Assembly (NCBI GenBank): GCA_003153915.1 | Contig: PMBX01000240.1 | Location: 1-9,019, forward strand | DNA length: 9,019 nt | Reading direction: 5' to 3' | From: Phycisphaerales bacterium | GTDB lineage: Bacteria > Planctomycetota > Phycisphaerae > SM23-33 | In this document: positions 1 to 6,476 of the stretch, in pieces | Numbering within the stretch: position 1 is the first letter of the stretch | Layout: the number at the start of each line of letters is the position of its first letter | Position numbers and translations under genes: made by a program | Notes under the pieces: generated by a model | What the model saw: only the letters and a program-made list of their open reading frames with translations | What the model was told of the DNA's origin: nothing | Databases searched by the model: none

Positions 1-24
1 AACTTCACAATTGGGCAACAGGCC

Positions 25-59
25 CTGAAGTCTGAAGTCTGAAGTCTGGAGTCTGAGGT
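25..59. repeat. Five-copy 7-bp tandem repeat (CTGAAGT)
   Basis: Five head-to-tail 7-bp units are visible: three exact CTGAAGT copies at 25-45, then CTGGAGT at 46-52 and CTGAGGT at 53-59. Because the period is not a multiple of three and most units contain TGA, the array places stops in all three forward frames (26-28, 33-35, 40-42). Any gene entering from the left must therefore end here; two readable tails from the left edge stop at 33-35 and 40-42. The last, diverged unit creates GAGGT, which sits where a ribosome binding site is expected for the ATG at 66. Short heptamer arrays like this occur between genes in several bacterial lineages. The role of this one is unknown. Confidence 0.9.
55..59 (+). 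promoter_or_regulatory. Ribosome binding site for the FN3-like gene
   Basis: GAGGT lies 6 nt before the ATG at 66, a good Shine-Dalgarno match and spacing. It is formed by the diverged fifth unit of the heptamer array: the standard unit would read GAAGT. No other start codon lies between the in-frame stop at 54-56 and this ATG, so the start is well fixed. Confidence 0.6.
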
Positions 60-65
60 CGTTTT

Positions 66-644
66 ATGATCGACGGTTTCAACATCTATCGCGGCGTGGG
101 ATCGGTCGACCGGATCGATTGGGAAACCCCCGTCGGCTTCACGGCAGAGGGAACAACCGAGGTTCTGTTGGCCGGCCAGCAGCTTGCCCCAGGGACATCC
201 TACTTTTATGCCCTCCGCGCCGGCAACCAGGAAGGATTGGAGGAATCCGGCAGAAGTGCCGTGGCTTGTGTGGAGGTAGATGCACAAGAGCAACTCCTGC
301 TGCCACCGTTGGCCCGCTGCTGTGAGTTGACGGTGCGATGGCAACGCGATGGGACGATCCTACTGGGGTTTTCGCATCCGGTCCCGCCTGGTTATGCAGC
401 CGCCGAAGTGCTGGAGGTCTTCAGCGATGGAGGCACCGGCCAGATGAACCTCGAAACGCCGTTGGCAACGGCCGCCAACCTCGCTGCCTCAACCGCCGAC
501 CTGGAAGTCGCCATTCTGCCGCCGGCGCTGCCGATCCAACTGTTTGTGCGGGCCAGGCGCGGTCAACGCACCGGTCCGCTCAGCGCCCCCATTACGGTTA
601 CGGCCCGGCAAATCAGCCCGGCCATCGTGCTGCCAATCGGGTAA
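66..644 (+). CDS. Fibronectin type III-like protein, probable phage tail accessory
   Basis: This 192-aa protein has no signal peptide or membrane segment. Residues 3-70 look like the later strands of a fibronectin type III fold: GFNIYRG near residue 4, then APGTSYFYALRAGNQEG at 41-57. Residues 85-182 look like a second, more diverged beta-sandwich ending in QLFVRARRGQRTGPLSAP (158-175). FN3 modules are common in tail tip, fibre and virion-surface proteins, where they act as spacers or weak carbohydrate binders; that role here is inferred from the neighbours. The first domain begins at about its second or third strand and there is no open frame upstream because of the TGA at 54-56. The gene is therefore either naturally short or has lost its 5' end at the repeat array. 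The next gene follows after 7 nt. Confidence 0.7.
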   Translation: MIDGFNIYRGVGSVDRIDWETPVGFTAEGTTEVLLAGQQLAPGTSYFYALRAGNQEGLEESGRSAVACVEVDAQEQLLLPPLARCCELTVRWQRDGTILLGFSHPVPPGYAAAEVLEVFSDGGTGQMNLETPLATAANLAASTADLEVAILPPALPIQLFVRARRGQRTGPLSAPITVTARQISPAIVLPIG

Positions 645-651
645 AACAACA

Positions 652-2379
652 ATGGAAACACTCCTACTCCATGCCCCCAGTCAAGAGTCATCGTTCCGCG
701 CGTTTCGACCGGCGAGAGTCTACGTTGACGGGGCGCGCCGCCGCGACCTGCATGTCTTGTCATGGGAGATCGTCGAACCGCCTGTCTTCGGAAAAGTGGC
801 AATGACTTGTCATGCGATGGCATCGGGTCCTGCGCCACGTATCGAAGAGGCCGGCTGCCTCCCGCCCATCGGCTCGGTAGTGTGGGTCCGCCCAGCGGAA
901 GACTCCACCGGGGAGGACTTCCAAGGCAAGGTCACCGGCCATCGCCTGGAGGTTGGCGAAACCGGCGAGCGGCTGGTCGTCGAGGCCCAACACCAACTGG
1001 CTGGAGACCTCTCCGGTGTCATCACCACACGCCTGCAACGTAGCGGGGTAAGCGTGGTTGAAGTCACCCAAGCGACTGTCCGGTTCAACGTCGATGGCGC
1101 CGCCGGCGCGGACACCGTGTGGATCGCCGGGCGGGAGACGCGGGTCTTCGACACATACGCCTCGGCACGGCCCTGGACCGTCGCCGATGCGATGGGGTAT
1201 CTCCTGGCCACGGAGGTTCCGGCGGATGTCGAATGCCCGGACAGGCAGGAGCTTGCCTCCCTGGCGGGTGACATCGACCTGGGTGTCCTGGACATCACCG
1301 GCCTGACGGTGGCTGAGGCCCTGATTCGCGTCGCCGGCCGGGGCGGATTGGCTATTCGCGCCGCGCGGTCGGGCAAGGGGCTGGTATTTTATCGACCCGG
1401 TAACGGCGGGCGCCGGCGGACAGTGAGCCTTCAACCATCCGGTCAGGCATTGTCCACGACTAAGACCAACTTGTGGCGAGGAACGATCTCCATTCGTCCC
1501 CAACCGACGAATCGGCCGGTCCTGGCGCTGGGGGGCCACAAGCGCTACGAATCCACCTTTCTTGCCGTCGGCGGATGGGATAAATCCCTGGAAACATCGC
1601 GATGGCGTGACTTCGTACGTAGCGAGTCGAGCGACTGGCCGAAGCTATCCGACGTGTTCCGCAAGTGGGTGCTCAATGAGCATGACTGGTATGGCCGAAG
1701 CCCCTGGAACCTTCCGGCCTACGATTTTTCCTCCATCGGCACCGGGGACTTCGTCCTCAAGGCCCCGCGAAAGTTCCTGCCATGCCTGTCCACTCACACC
1801 ACGGGCGCCAGCCTGGGCATTGTGGTGGAGTACCGCTGCAATACGGGCAGTCCATGGCGCCGGTGGCGCGGACCGCTGTGGGTGTCGCAGGATGAGGCCG
1901 CCGTGTACCTTGGCGGCGACGCCTTGGGCGGGGAGTATTTCCAGGCCGCCGTCGAGCGAACCGTGCAACTACGGATCACCGCCTCGCTGCTGGCTGATGC
2001 GCGTCTGACCTTCCAGACCAATGAATCGCCGGATTGGCCGCCGATCGTCGTGGACCTCTCCTCACGCGCCAAGTGGAGCGCGGTGCATCCGAGCAGCGTC
2101 TTTTATGATCACAGCGACCTTGGCGCCCCGGCCCAGCGCGATGATATGTGGCTCCTCCAGGCCTCCGCCGCCCGCGCGGCAGAGGCATCGTTGGAAAACC
2201 TCGAGGCCGAGTTGACGCTCGGCTGGGTCGATACCTCCTTCCAACCCGGCGACATCGTCGAGCGAATCGAAGGCCGGGCGGTGGAACTACCCAGCCGGGA
2301 CGGACGATGGCCTTGGATCCGCTCCATCCGGCACGACTTCGGCGACGATCCATGCACCCGACTCCTCATCAGCGGTTGA
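652..2379 (+). CDS. Large beta-rich structural protein, possibly tail hub-like
   Basis: I chose the ATG at 652 (575 aa). The frame is open further upstream, to an ATG at 544, but that start would overlap the previous gene by 100 nt, whereas 652 leaves a 7-nt gap; there is no clear ribosome binding site. I do not recognise a named family. Residues 22-115 look like beta strands of a hub-type barrel (VYVDG at 23-27, VVWVRP at 76-81, FQGKVTG at 90-96). Residues 174-248 pair two helical stretches with strands (PWTVADAMGYLL, then LTVAEALIRVAGRGGLAIR), and residues 531-574 read as PGDIVERIEGR followed by WIRSIRHDF and TRLLIS. This order, with an oligomer-interface-like beta domain, a mixed middle and a 'PGD...GR...V..I..D...T.L.I' end, resembles baseplate or tail-hub proteins of contractile and long-tailed phages. 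That assignment is inference from pattern, not homology. It is rich in Trp and Arg and has no export signal. Confidence 0.7.
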   Translation: METLLLHAPSQESSFRAFRPARVYVDGARRRDLHVLSWEIVEPPVFGKVAMTCHAMASGPAPRIEEAGCLPPIGSVVWVRPAEDSTGEDFQGKVTGHRLEVGETGERLVVEAQHQLAGDLSGVITTRLQRSGVSVVEVTQATVRFNVDGAAGADTVWIAGRETRVFDTYASARPWTVADAMGYLLATEVPADVECPDRQELASLAGDIDLGVLDITGLTVAEALIRVAGRGGLAIRAARSGKGLVFYRPGNGGRRRTVSLQPSGQALSTTKTNLWRGTISIRPQPTNRPVLALGGHKRYESTFLAVGGWDKSLETSRWRDFVRSESSDWPKLSDVFRKWVLNEHDWYGRSPWNLPAYDFSSIGTGDFVLKAPRKFLPCLSTHTTGASLGIVVEYRCNTGSPWRRWRGPLWVSQDEAAVYLGGDALGGEYFQAAVERTVQLRITASLLADARLTFQTNESPDWPPIVVDLSSRAKWSAVHPSSVFYDHSDLGAPAQRDDMWLLQASAARAAEASLENLEAELTLGWVDTSFQPGDIVERIEGRAVELPSRDGRWPWIRSIRHDFGDDPCTRLLISG

Positions 2380-2381
2380 CC

Positions 2382-2942
2382 ATGAATAACACGATCCCAT
2401 TCCACGATTCTCTCTACAAGCTGGCCCAGATCGGCGACACGACGGGCGTGCGCCTGGTGCGGATTATCTCACTGACATCGGGCAATCGTTACACAGCCAG
2501 GCCGGTGGAATTCGCCACCGGCGGCGCCACGCAGTACGCCGAGCAGTCCACGCTTACCGTCACCAACCTGGCCGAACCTTCCGACGCACCGGGCGCGGTG
2601 CCCGGCGGGACCGACGCCGTCGCCATCGACGTGGAAGGCCGATGGGTGGTCTTTCTCCGCCCGGCGGAGGAAACAGGCGGCGGGTCCGTTTTCGCCGCGC
2701 GGGTGTCCGCATCGCTCGCCTCGGCGGCCTACACGGTCATCGAGCAGGCCGCCACCGGCGCGGGAACATTTGCCGATAAATCCGGCGCCACCGCAGTTAC
2801 GGCCTACAACCTTGCCGAATTAACCCTAGGCCCGGGGGCGGCCGTGCCGGTCAATACCATCGTCCTGGTCCAGACAATGTATCAGGCGACCACGCCCCGC
2901 TACGTTTTCGACCACCCGGCCTACGCCAAATACTTGAGTTGA
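2382..2942 (+). CDS. Conserved-looking hypothetical protein of the tail-like module
   Basis: The ATG at 2382 comes 2 nt after the preceding stop and gives 186 aa. The frame is open upstream to 2148, but that would overlap the 575-aa gene by over 200 nt. I do not recognise the family. The protein is soluble, with alternating short strands and small-residue-rich turns. Notable stretches are VEGRWVVFLRPA (about 84-95), FAARVSASLASAAYTVIEQ (about 102-120), then AYNLAEL and NTIVLVQTMY near the C terminus. There is no signal peptide, membrane segment or catalytic motif. Its place between the hub-like and fibre-like genes, with almost no spacing, suggests a virion structural or assembly component; this is inferred from context only. 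The next gene starts 5 nt after its stop, or overlaps it by 4 nt if a TTG start is used. Confidence 0.75.
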   Translation: MNNTIPFHDSLYKLAQIGDTTGVRLVRIISLTSGNRYTARPVEFATGGATQYAEQSTLTVTNLAEPSDAPGAVPGGTDAVAIDVEGRWVVFLRPAEETGGGSVFAARVSASLASAAYTVIEQAATGAGTFADKSGATAVTAYNLAELTLGPGAAVPVNTIVLVQTMYQATTPRYVFDHPAYAKYLS

Positions 2943-2947
2943 CGACC

Positions 2948-3991
2948 ATGACCTACGACCCAACCTGGACGAATGGAACCGACGGAAGGGTGATAGCAGG
3001 TGAAGACTGGATCATGCCGTCCGACTTCGACGAAATCGCCTCCGCCGTCAACCGCCGCCGCAAACTTGTGTATCTAACTACCCAGGACTTTTCATCAGCC
3101 TTCGGGGCCGGGCAAAACATCAACCGTTCACCGATGGCCGAGGCCATCTCCCCGCCATTCGACAGTTTCCGCCGAAGCCTTATTATCAAAATACTCAATC
3201 CCCAAACCGGCGGCATGATGGGCAATCCCTCCAGTCCGTCGGCGATGTACTGGCTTTGGCCGCTGACCGGCTCCGACGAGAACAAGATCATCGTCGCCGC
3301 CAGCCCAGGCAGCGGGCAGATCAGCCTGTTCGATGAACTCAACGGCGGAACCGACTGGACCGACCCGACGTTGATCGCCGGTGTCAGCTCCATCCGCGCC
3401 GTGCATCACAACGAGTTTCGCCAAGCGTTGGAGTGGATGACGCGCGGCCGATGGGAAATACCGATCTATTTTTGTAGCGGTATCTATTCCGAGTTGCCAG
3501 ACGCCTCCTGGCCGACCAGCCAAATCTACCACTCGGATGCTGAGGAATTTCGTAACGTCGGTTTCGCGGTGCTGGCTGGTCAGAAAGAAAGCCAGGCCGT
3601 CGGTTTGGCCAACGTCACGGTGCGATCCAGTAGCTCGGTGAGCATCACAGTAGACACCGACTGCACCGTTCAGCTCTACCACTGCCTGCGGACAATTGAC
3701 TTTATCAACGACCCGCCGTCGTGGAACCAGTACGCACCCGTCGGAAATCACTCCTGGGCATCGCCAGGCGGAACTGGGAATGGGGATGTCACCAGCATCG
3801 GCTCGGTTTCACTGACCGCCAACACGCCTGGGACCATCAGCGGATCGAATCTGACCGCCGCGCTTCAGGCGATGGTCGACGGAAGCGAGCAAAACTTCCT
3901 GCTGCGTCGTAGCGACACGGGGGATGAGACCATAACGATCACCGCCGCCTCGCTGACGGTGGAATTCGACCTGGAAAGCCCGCCGAATTGA
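2948..3991 (+). CDS. Putative tail fibre or surface decoration protein
   Basis: The ATG at 2948 gives 347 aa. A TTG at 2939, overlapping the previous stop as TTGA, would add three residues and cannot be excluded. No named family is recognised with confidence. Two related segments stand out. Residues 7-38 run from WTNGT through VIAG and DEIASAV to NRRR, and residues 137-169 run from WTDPT through LIAG and NEFRQAL to RGRW, suggesting an internal duplication. Residues 186-342 are beta-rich, ending with SWNQYAPVGNHSWASPGG, GNGDVTSIGSVSL and ITAASLTVEFD. That C-terminal layout recalls DNRLRE-type surface domains, which have a 'W..p....W..pG..g.gD' core, but this is a weak visual match. The gene position, last before the two small membrane proteins, is where fibre or receptor-binding genes are often found. 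There is no signal peptide. Confidence 0.7.
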   Translation: MTYDPTWTNGTDGRVIAGEDWIMPSDFDEIASAVNRRRKLVYLTTQDFSSAFGAGQNINRSPMAEAISPPFDSFRRSLIIKILNPQTGGMMGNPSSPSAMYWLWPLTGSDENKIIVAASPGSGQISLFDELNGGTDWTDPTLIAGVSSIRAVHHNEFRQALEWMTRGRWEIPIYFCSGIYSELPDASWPTSQIYHSDAEEFRNVGFAVLAGQKESQAVGLANVTVRSSSSVSITVDTDCTVQLYHCLRTIDFINDPPSWNQYAPVGNHSWASPGGTGNGDVTSIGSVSLTANTPGTISGSNLTAALQAMVDGSEQNFLLRRSDTGDETITITAASLTVEFDLESPPN

Positions 3992-3993
3992 AT

Positions 3994-3998
3994 GGGAG
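3994..3998 (+). promoter_or_regulatory. Ribosome binding site deciding a GTG start
   Basis: GGGAG lies 6 nt before GTG at 4005 and supports that codon over the in-frame ATG at 4023. A competing ATG at 3992 opens a different frame but has no such site in front of it and encodes an Arg/Pro-rich, unlikely protein. Confidence 0.65.
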
Positions 3999-4004
3999 CG
4001 ACGC

Positions 4005-4274
4005 GTGACTTTTGTCGGCTTCATGACCGATCTGACCAACTTCGGCGCCGCCGGCCTGATGGGCGCGATGTGGCTGTGCGAGCGAAGGATCAACCAGCGG
4101 CGAGAGCAACAGTTGACCGAGGCCCACGATCGAATCGGCCGCGACGAGGAACGGCTCAAGGGGATGATGGAGGTGGTGGAACAAAACACCTCTGCCGTAA
4201 CCCGCTTCGCCGAAACGCAACGCCAAGTCGCCGAGGCCCTCAAGGACCTTGCCCGCGAAATGAACCACCATTGA
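4005..4274 (+). CDS. Small holin-like protein, one hydrophobic segment plus coiled coil
   Basis: This 89-aa protein uses a GTG start supported by GGGAG 6 nt upstream. Residues 3-25 form a short, moderately hydrophobic segment (core FGAAGLMGAMWLC, 13-25) followed at once by a positive cluster, ERRINQRR (26-33). Residues 34-86 are a charged helix with heptad-like spacing of Leu, Ile, Met and Val, read as a coiled coil. This layout matches BhlA/UviB-type small holin-like proteins and also inner-membrane spanin subunits, although the hydrophobic run is on the short side for either. The next gene encodes a lipoprotein, which suits a lysis pair, but no endolysin gene is visible. A structural linker or scaffold role is possible. 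The function is inferred from architecture and position, not from recognised homology. Confidence 0.65.
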   Translation: MTFVGFMTDLTNFGAAGLMGAMWLCERRINQRREQQLTEAHDRIGRDEERLKGMMEVVEQNTSAVTRFAETQRQVAEALKDLAREMNHH

Positions 4275-4281
4275 CTAACCC

Positions 4282-4298
4282 ACCGCCTCGTGGGCGGT
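4282..4298 (+). other. Short GC hairpin between the two membrane-protein genes
   Basis: A perfect 6-bp stem, ACCGCC (4282-4287) with GGCGGT (4293-4298), closes a 5-nt loop. No T run follows, so it is not an intrinsic terminator. It lies 12 nt before the AAGGAG site of the next gene and may tune mRNA stability or relative translation, or be a chance structure in GC-rich DNA. Confidence 0.3.
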
Positions 4299-4310
4299 AC
4301 AACCTCTAAC

Positions 4311-4316
4311 AAGGAG
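4311..4316 (+). promoter_or_regulatory. Strong ribosome binding site of the lipoprotein gene
   Basis: AAGGAG ends 6 nt before ATG at 4323. It is the best Shine-Dalgarno match in block 1 and fixes this start over an in-frame upstream codon at 4290. Confidence 0.75.
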
Positions 4317-4322
4317 ATCGCA

Positions 4323-4823
4323 ATGGACATTCTGCACAGTATGTTGAAGTGGCTGGACTACAACCGCGGCCTGGTCGCCGCATTGGTGCTGGGCGTCATC
4401 GCCTCAGCGTGGCTGGTAGGATGCGACGTCAAGACCGGCAGCATCCTGGACCCAACCCGCCAGGTCACCCCCTCGCAACTTGATCGCGAGATCACCACGC
4501 TCCAGGGACAAATGGACAAGCGGGCCTCGGCCATCAAGACGATGGAGGCCGAGTACAACGCCGACGTGACCGCCGCAAACCAGAACATCGTGGCGGCCAA
4601 TGCCGACCTGGATGCCCAGGAGGCTCTGCGGCTTAAACTCATCGAGATAGCCGGCGGCATCGGTACGGCCGTCGCTTCCGGCGGATTCACGGCTCCTGCC
4701 GCTATCGGCTCGGTGGTGCAACTGCTGACCCTGCTGGCCACCGGCGGATTGGTTATCGACAACCGCCGCAAGGACCGCCGCATCGCCGCAACCGCGGCCA
4801 CGGCCTCAGCCACCGCCCAGTGA
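4323..4823 (+). CDS. Lipoprotein with C-terminal membrane segment, unimolecular-spanin-like
   Basis: This 166-aa protein is not a member of any family I recognise, but its layout is clear. Residues 1-33 form a long lipoprotein signal with a hydrophobic core (LVAALVLGVIASAWLVG) and a lipobox LVGC, giving Cys34 as the lipidated residue. Residues 50-106 are a long, Ala/Gln/Glu/Asp-rich helix, probably coiled coil. Residues 107-145 are hydrophobic (SVVQLLTLLATGGLVI at 130-145), followed by the positive stretch NRRKDRR at 147-153, which would hold the C terminus in the cytoplasm. An outer-membrane lipid anchor, a periplasmic middle and an inner-membrane C-terminal helix is the plan of one-piece spanins such as T1 gp11, which fuse the two membranes during phage lysis. 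Most known unimolecular spanins have a beta-rich middle, so the helical middle is atypical. The alternative is an accessory lipoprotein of unknown function. The gene ends with a double stop (TGA TAG). Confidence 0.75.
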   Translation: MDILHSMLKWLDYNRGLVAALVLGVIASAWLVGCDVKTGSILDPTRQVTPSQLDREITTLQGQMDKRASAIKTMEAEYNADVTAANQNIVAANADLDAQEALRLKLIEIAGGIGTAVASGGFTAPAAIGSVVQLLTLLATGGLVIDNRRKDRRIAATAATASATAQ

Positions 4824-4929
4824 TAGGCCTCCGCATATTGCCTTCCTGACGGGTCAGCCGGCGGACAACTCCGGCAAGGTCGAGGAGGTTCTTACAAGGA
4901 CGTGCATCATTGAGAGGCGCGTCGCAACA

Positions 4930-4976
4930 TGGCAATGGTTGTATTACGCCGCTGTTGCCACTAGACTGATTTTTTT
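4930..4976 (+). terminator. Possible weak intrinsic terminator ending the tail-like block
   Basis: TGGCAA (4930-4935) pairs exactly with TTGCCA (4955-4960), and four more pairs, three of them G-U, extend the stem inward around an 11-nt loop. Seven T follow at 4970-4976. The 9-nt space between stem and T run is longer than in a canonical terminator, and the stem is not GC-rich, so efficiency would be doubtful. The place is right: it lies between the tail-like and polysaccharide-type blocks. Confidence 0.3.
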
Positions 4977-4980
4977 AGGC

Positions 4981-5006
4981 ATCCGCCGGGAAGACCCCCG
5001 GCGGAT
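4981..5006 (+). other. Perfect 10-bp hairpin before the MFS gene
   Basis: ATCCGCCGGG (4981-4990) and CCCGGCGGAT (4997-5006) are exact inverted repeats around a 6-nt loop. On either strand no U-run would follow the stem, because the T run lies on its left side, so it does not fit an intrinsic terminator. It sits 17 nt before the chosen ATG of the MFS gene and would form in its 5' leader. It could stabilise the message, hinder ribosome entry, be a protein-binding palindrome, or be a dispersed genome repeat. Confidence 0.6.
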
Positions 5007-5023
5007 TGGCAAAGACAGTCTCG

Positions 5024-6385
5024 ATGTCGCAAGACGCTATGGACAACATTGACGCGCTGCCGGTGGAGCAACGGCGGCGTGGACAGTCGGCCTTCATTCG
5101 CTCCGCCGTAATCCTTACCATCTTCGGCAACTGCGCCCAGGGTACCATCGGCCAGCTTTTCATTTTGGCCATGGGGGCCACGCCCTTCCACATCGCGATG
5201 CTGTCGTCGTTGACGCGCCTGGCTCCCCTGGCGCAATTGGCCGGTCTTCGAATCATCGGCCGCACCGGTAAGATACGCCTACTGGGCGCCGGTACGGCGA
5301 TGATGGGCGTTCCGCTACTGTTCCTGGTGATTTTGGCAGCCGGAGGGTGGTACGGTACAGCGGCCATCATGGCGGGAATCTTCGCCTATACGGCCTTGAG
5401 TTTTATTGGGTCCGGGGCCAATACAGCCTGGTGGCCGTTGCTACAGGACCTTACCGCCGGGGAACCCAAGGGCTTGTTCTTCGCCCGGATGCGCACCCGC
5501 CTGCGAGCAGTGGAACTGGTGGTCCCCATGCTGGTGGGCGTTTATCTTGGACGCAGTTCCACTCCCAGGAGCTTCCTGCTGCCCTTTGCCGTGGGGCTTG
5601 CCACGGCCCTGACGGCTTCGTTGCTGCTGCGGAGCGTGCCTGAAAGGCAGATCGCCTCCGGCCAGACGCCATTGTTGACCCGTCTGCGCCTCGCCTCGCG
5701 GGTCCAATCAGTTCGATCGTACCTGCTGTTGATAGCTCAGTTCTCCTTCACGTCCGCCCTGTTCGGTCCGTTCATGGTCCTGATGCTTCGCGACCACGGT
5801 CTTCCCAACGGATGGATCGTCTGGATGGACGCCATCGCCGCCATCGGAAACGTCGCGGGCGTCAACATGTGGGCCAAGACGGTGGACTACTACGGTGGAA
5901 GGCACGCCATCAGCATCACCCTGGTGGGGATGAGCCTGCTGGGATTGGGTTGGCTGCTGATGCCCACAGGCTTGGCGGGAATGGCCGTCTGGGGCGTGGG
6001 CTTCTATATGCTGTGGGGCTTCTTCCAGGGCGGATTCCTGATGGGGCGCACACCCGTCATGCTGGATGCCATTCCGGTGCAATTCCAGGCCGATGGTTTC
6101 GCCCTGATCAGCTTCGCCGCCGCCGCGGGCGGCGCCTTGGGCAGCTTCGCGGGCGGCGGGGCCTTCGCCTGGCTGACCCGCCACACCGTTAGTCTGGGTT
6201 CCATGGACGGACGGATGATCTACATGGCCGCGTCGCAACTGCTGTTCCTGGCCCTTTGGCCCGCCAAGCGGCGTTTGATCGACCACGACCAACAGACGGC
6301 AGCCCGTTTCCTGATCACCGTCGCCTGGAAGAGAATCTCGCGAAGGCTGGGCTTGTCCAAGCAGGAACCTACCCAAATTCCTTAA
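5024..6385 (+). CDS. MFS transporter, 12 membrane helices
   Basis: From the ATG at 5024 this is a 453-aa inner-membrane protein. A TTG at 5006 and an ATG at 5039 are possible alternatives; none has a clear ribosome binding site, and an in-frame TAG at 4976 limits the 5' end. Twelve hydrophobic segments fall in two groups of six, starting near SAVILTIFG and ending near QLLFLALWP. They are separated by a cytoplasmic loop rich in Arg and Gln (VPERQIASGQTPLLTRLRL). The helix 4-5 region reads NTAWWPLLQDL, then GLFFARMRTRLR, in the place where MFS proteins carry conserved 'P.....GR..G.R' residues. The C terminus is basic and cytoplasmic. The family is clear but the substrate is not. Following genes make nucleotide sugars and begin a lipid-linked glycan, so export of a sugar or precursor is conceivable, yet the 91-nt gap before them leaves cotranscription open. 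Confidence 0.85.
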   Translation: MSQDAMDNIDALPVEQRRRGQSAFIRSAVILTIFGNCAQGTIGQLFILAMGATPFHIAMLSSLTRLAPLAQLAGLRIIGRTGKIRLLGAGTAMMGVPLLFLVILAAGGWYGTAAIMAGIFAYTALSFIGSGANTAWWPLLQDLTAGEPKGLFFARMRTRLRAVELVVPMLVGVYLGRSSTPRSFLLPFAVGLATALTASLLLRSVPERQIASGQTPLLTRLRLASRVQSVRSYLLLIAQFSFTSALFGPFMVLMLRDHGLPNGWIVWMDAIAAIGNVAGVNMWAKTVDYYGGRHAISITLVGMSLLGLGWLLMPTGLAGMAVWGVGFYMLWGFFQGGFLMGRTPVMLDAIPVQFQADGFALISFAAAAGGALGSFAGGGAFAWLTRHTVSLGSMDGRMIYMAASQLLFLALWPAKRRLIDHDQQTAARFLITVAWKRISRRLGLSKQEPTQIP

Positions 6386-6476
6386 GCTGGGTTTCCCCGT
6401 TGCCGAAGCTAACATCTGCGAGTACTTTCACGGCTGTGTTGCCGATAAACCTCCAGATCAGGCAGGATTTAATCTT

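Larger units (their letters stand above)
4824..5023. other. Junction without a gene between the two blocks
   Basis: About 200 nt separate the last tail-module gene from the MFS gene. I see no supported coding sequence: the best short frame, ATG 4929 to TAG 4962, is only 11 codons. The segment contains a small inverted repeat, CTGAC with GTCAG at 4846-4857, an imperfect stem-loop with a T run (4930-4976) and a perfect hairpin (4981-5006). No tRNA, integrase or obvious repeated attachment core can be seen. Confidence 0.6.

Noticed and set aside
1..42. 3' end of an upstream gene
   Set aside because: Two frames are open to the left edge (stops at 33-35 and 40-42), giving 10- and 13-residue tails. 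Neither can be chosen or assigned from so little sequence.
760..1539. 259-codon minus-strand frame opposite the 575-aa gene
   Set aside because: Its product is an Arg/Gly/Pro-rich sequence with no fold pattern, and the plus-strand gene fits the operon spacing.
3992..4309. 105-codon plus-strand frame overlapping the holin-like gene
   Set aside because: It lacks a ribosome binding site and its product is Arg/Pro-rich. The alternative frame has GGGAG at good spacing and a sensible membrane plus coiled-coil protein.
4929..4964. 11-codon leader-like frame before the MFS gene
   Set aside because: No ribosome binding site and no attenuator-type codon run; too short to support.
4939..4967. Sigma-70-like promoter (TTGTAT, 17 nt, TAGACT) before the MFS gene
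   Set aside because: Only about half the consensus bases match at -35, it overlaps the imperfect stem-loop, and the host's promoter rules are unknown.
5708..6415. 235-codon minus-strand frame opposite the MFS gene
   Set aside because: The plus strand gives twelve clear membrane helices. The antisense product is rich in His, Gln and Gly and has no membrane or domain pattern.
6400..6428. Promoter-like TTGCCG, 17 nt, TACTTT before the first SDR gene
   Set aside because: Spacing is ideal but the -10 match is 3 of 6, which is common by chance. It remains a possible site if the MFS gene proves to be separately transcribed.
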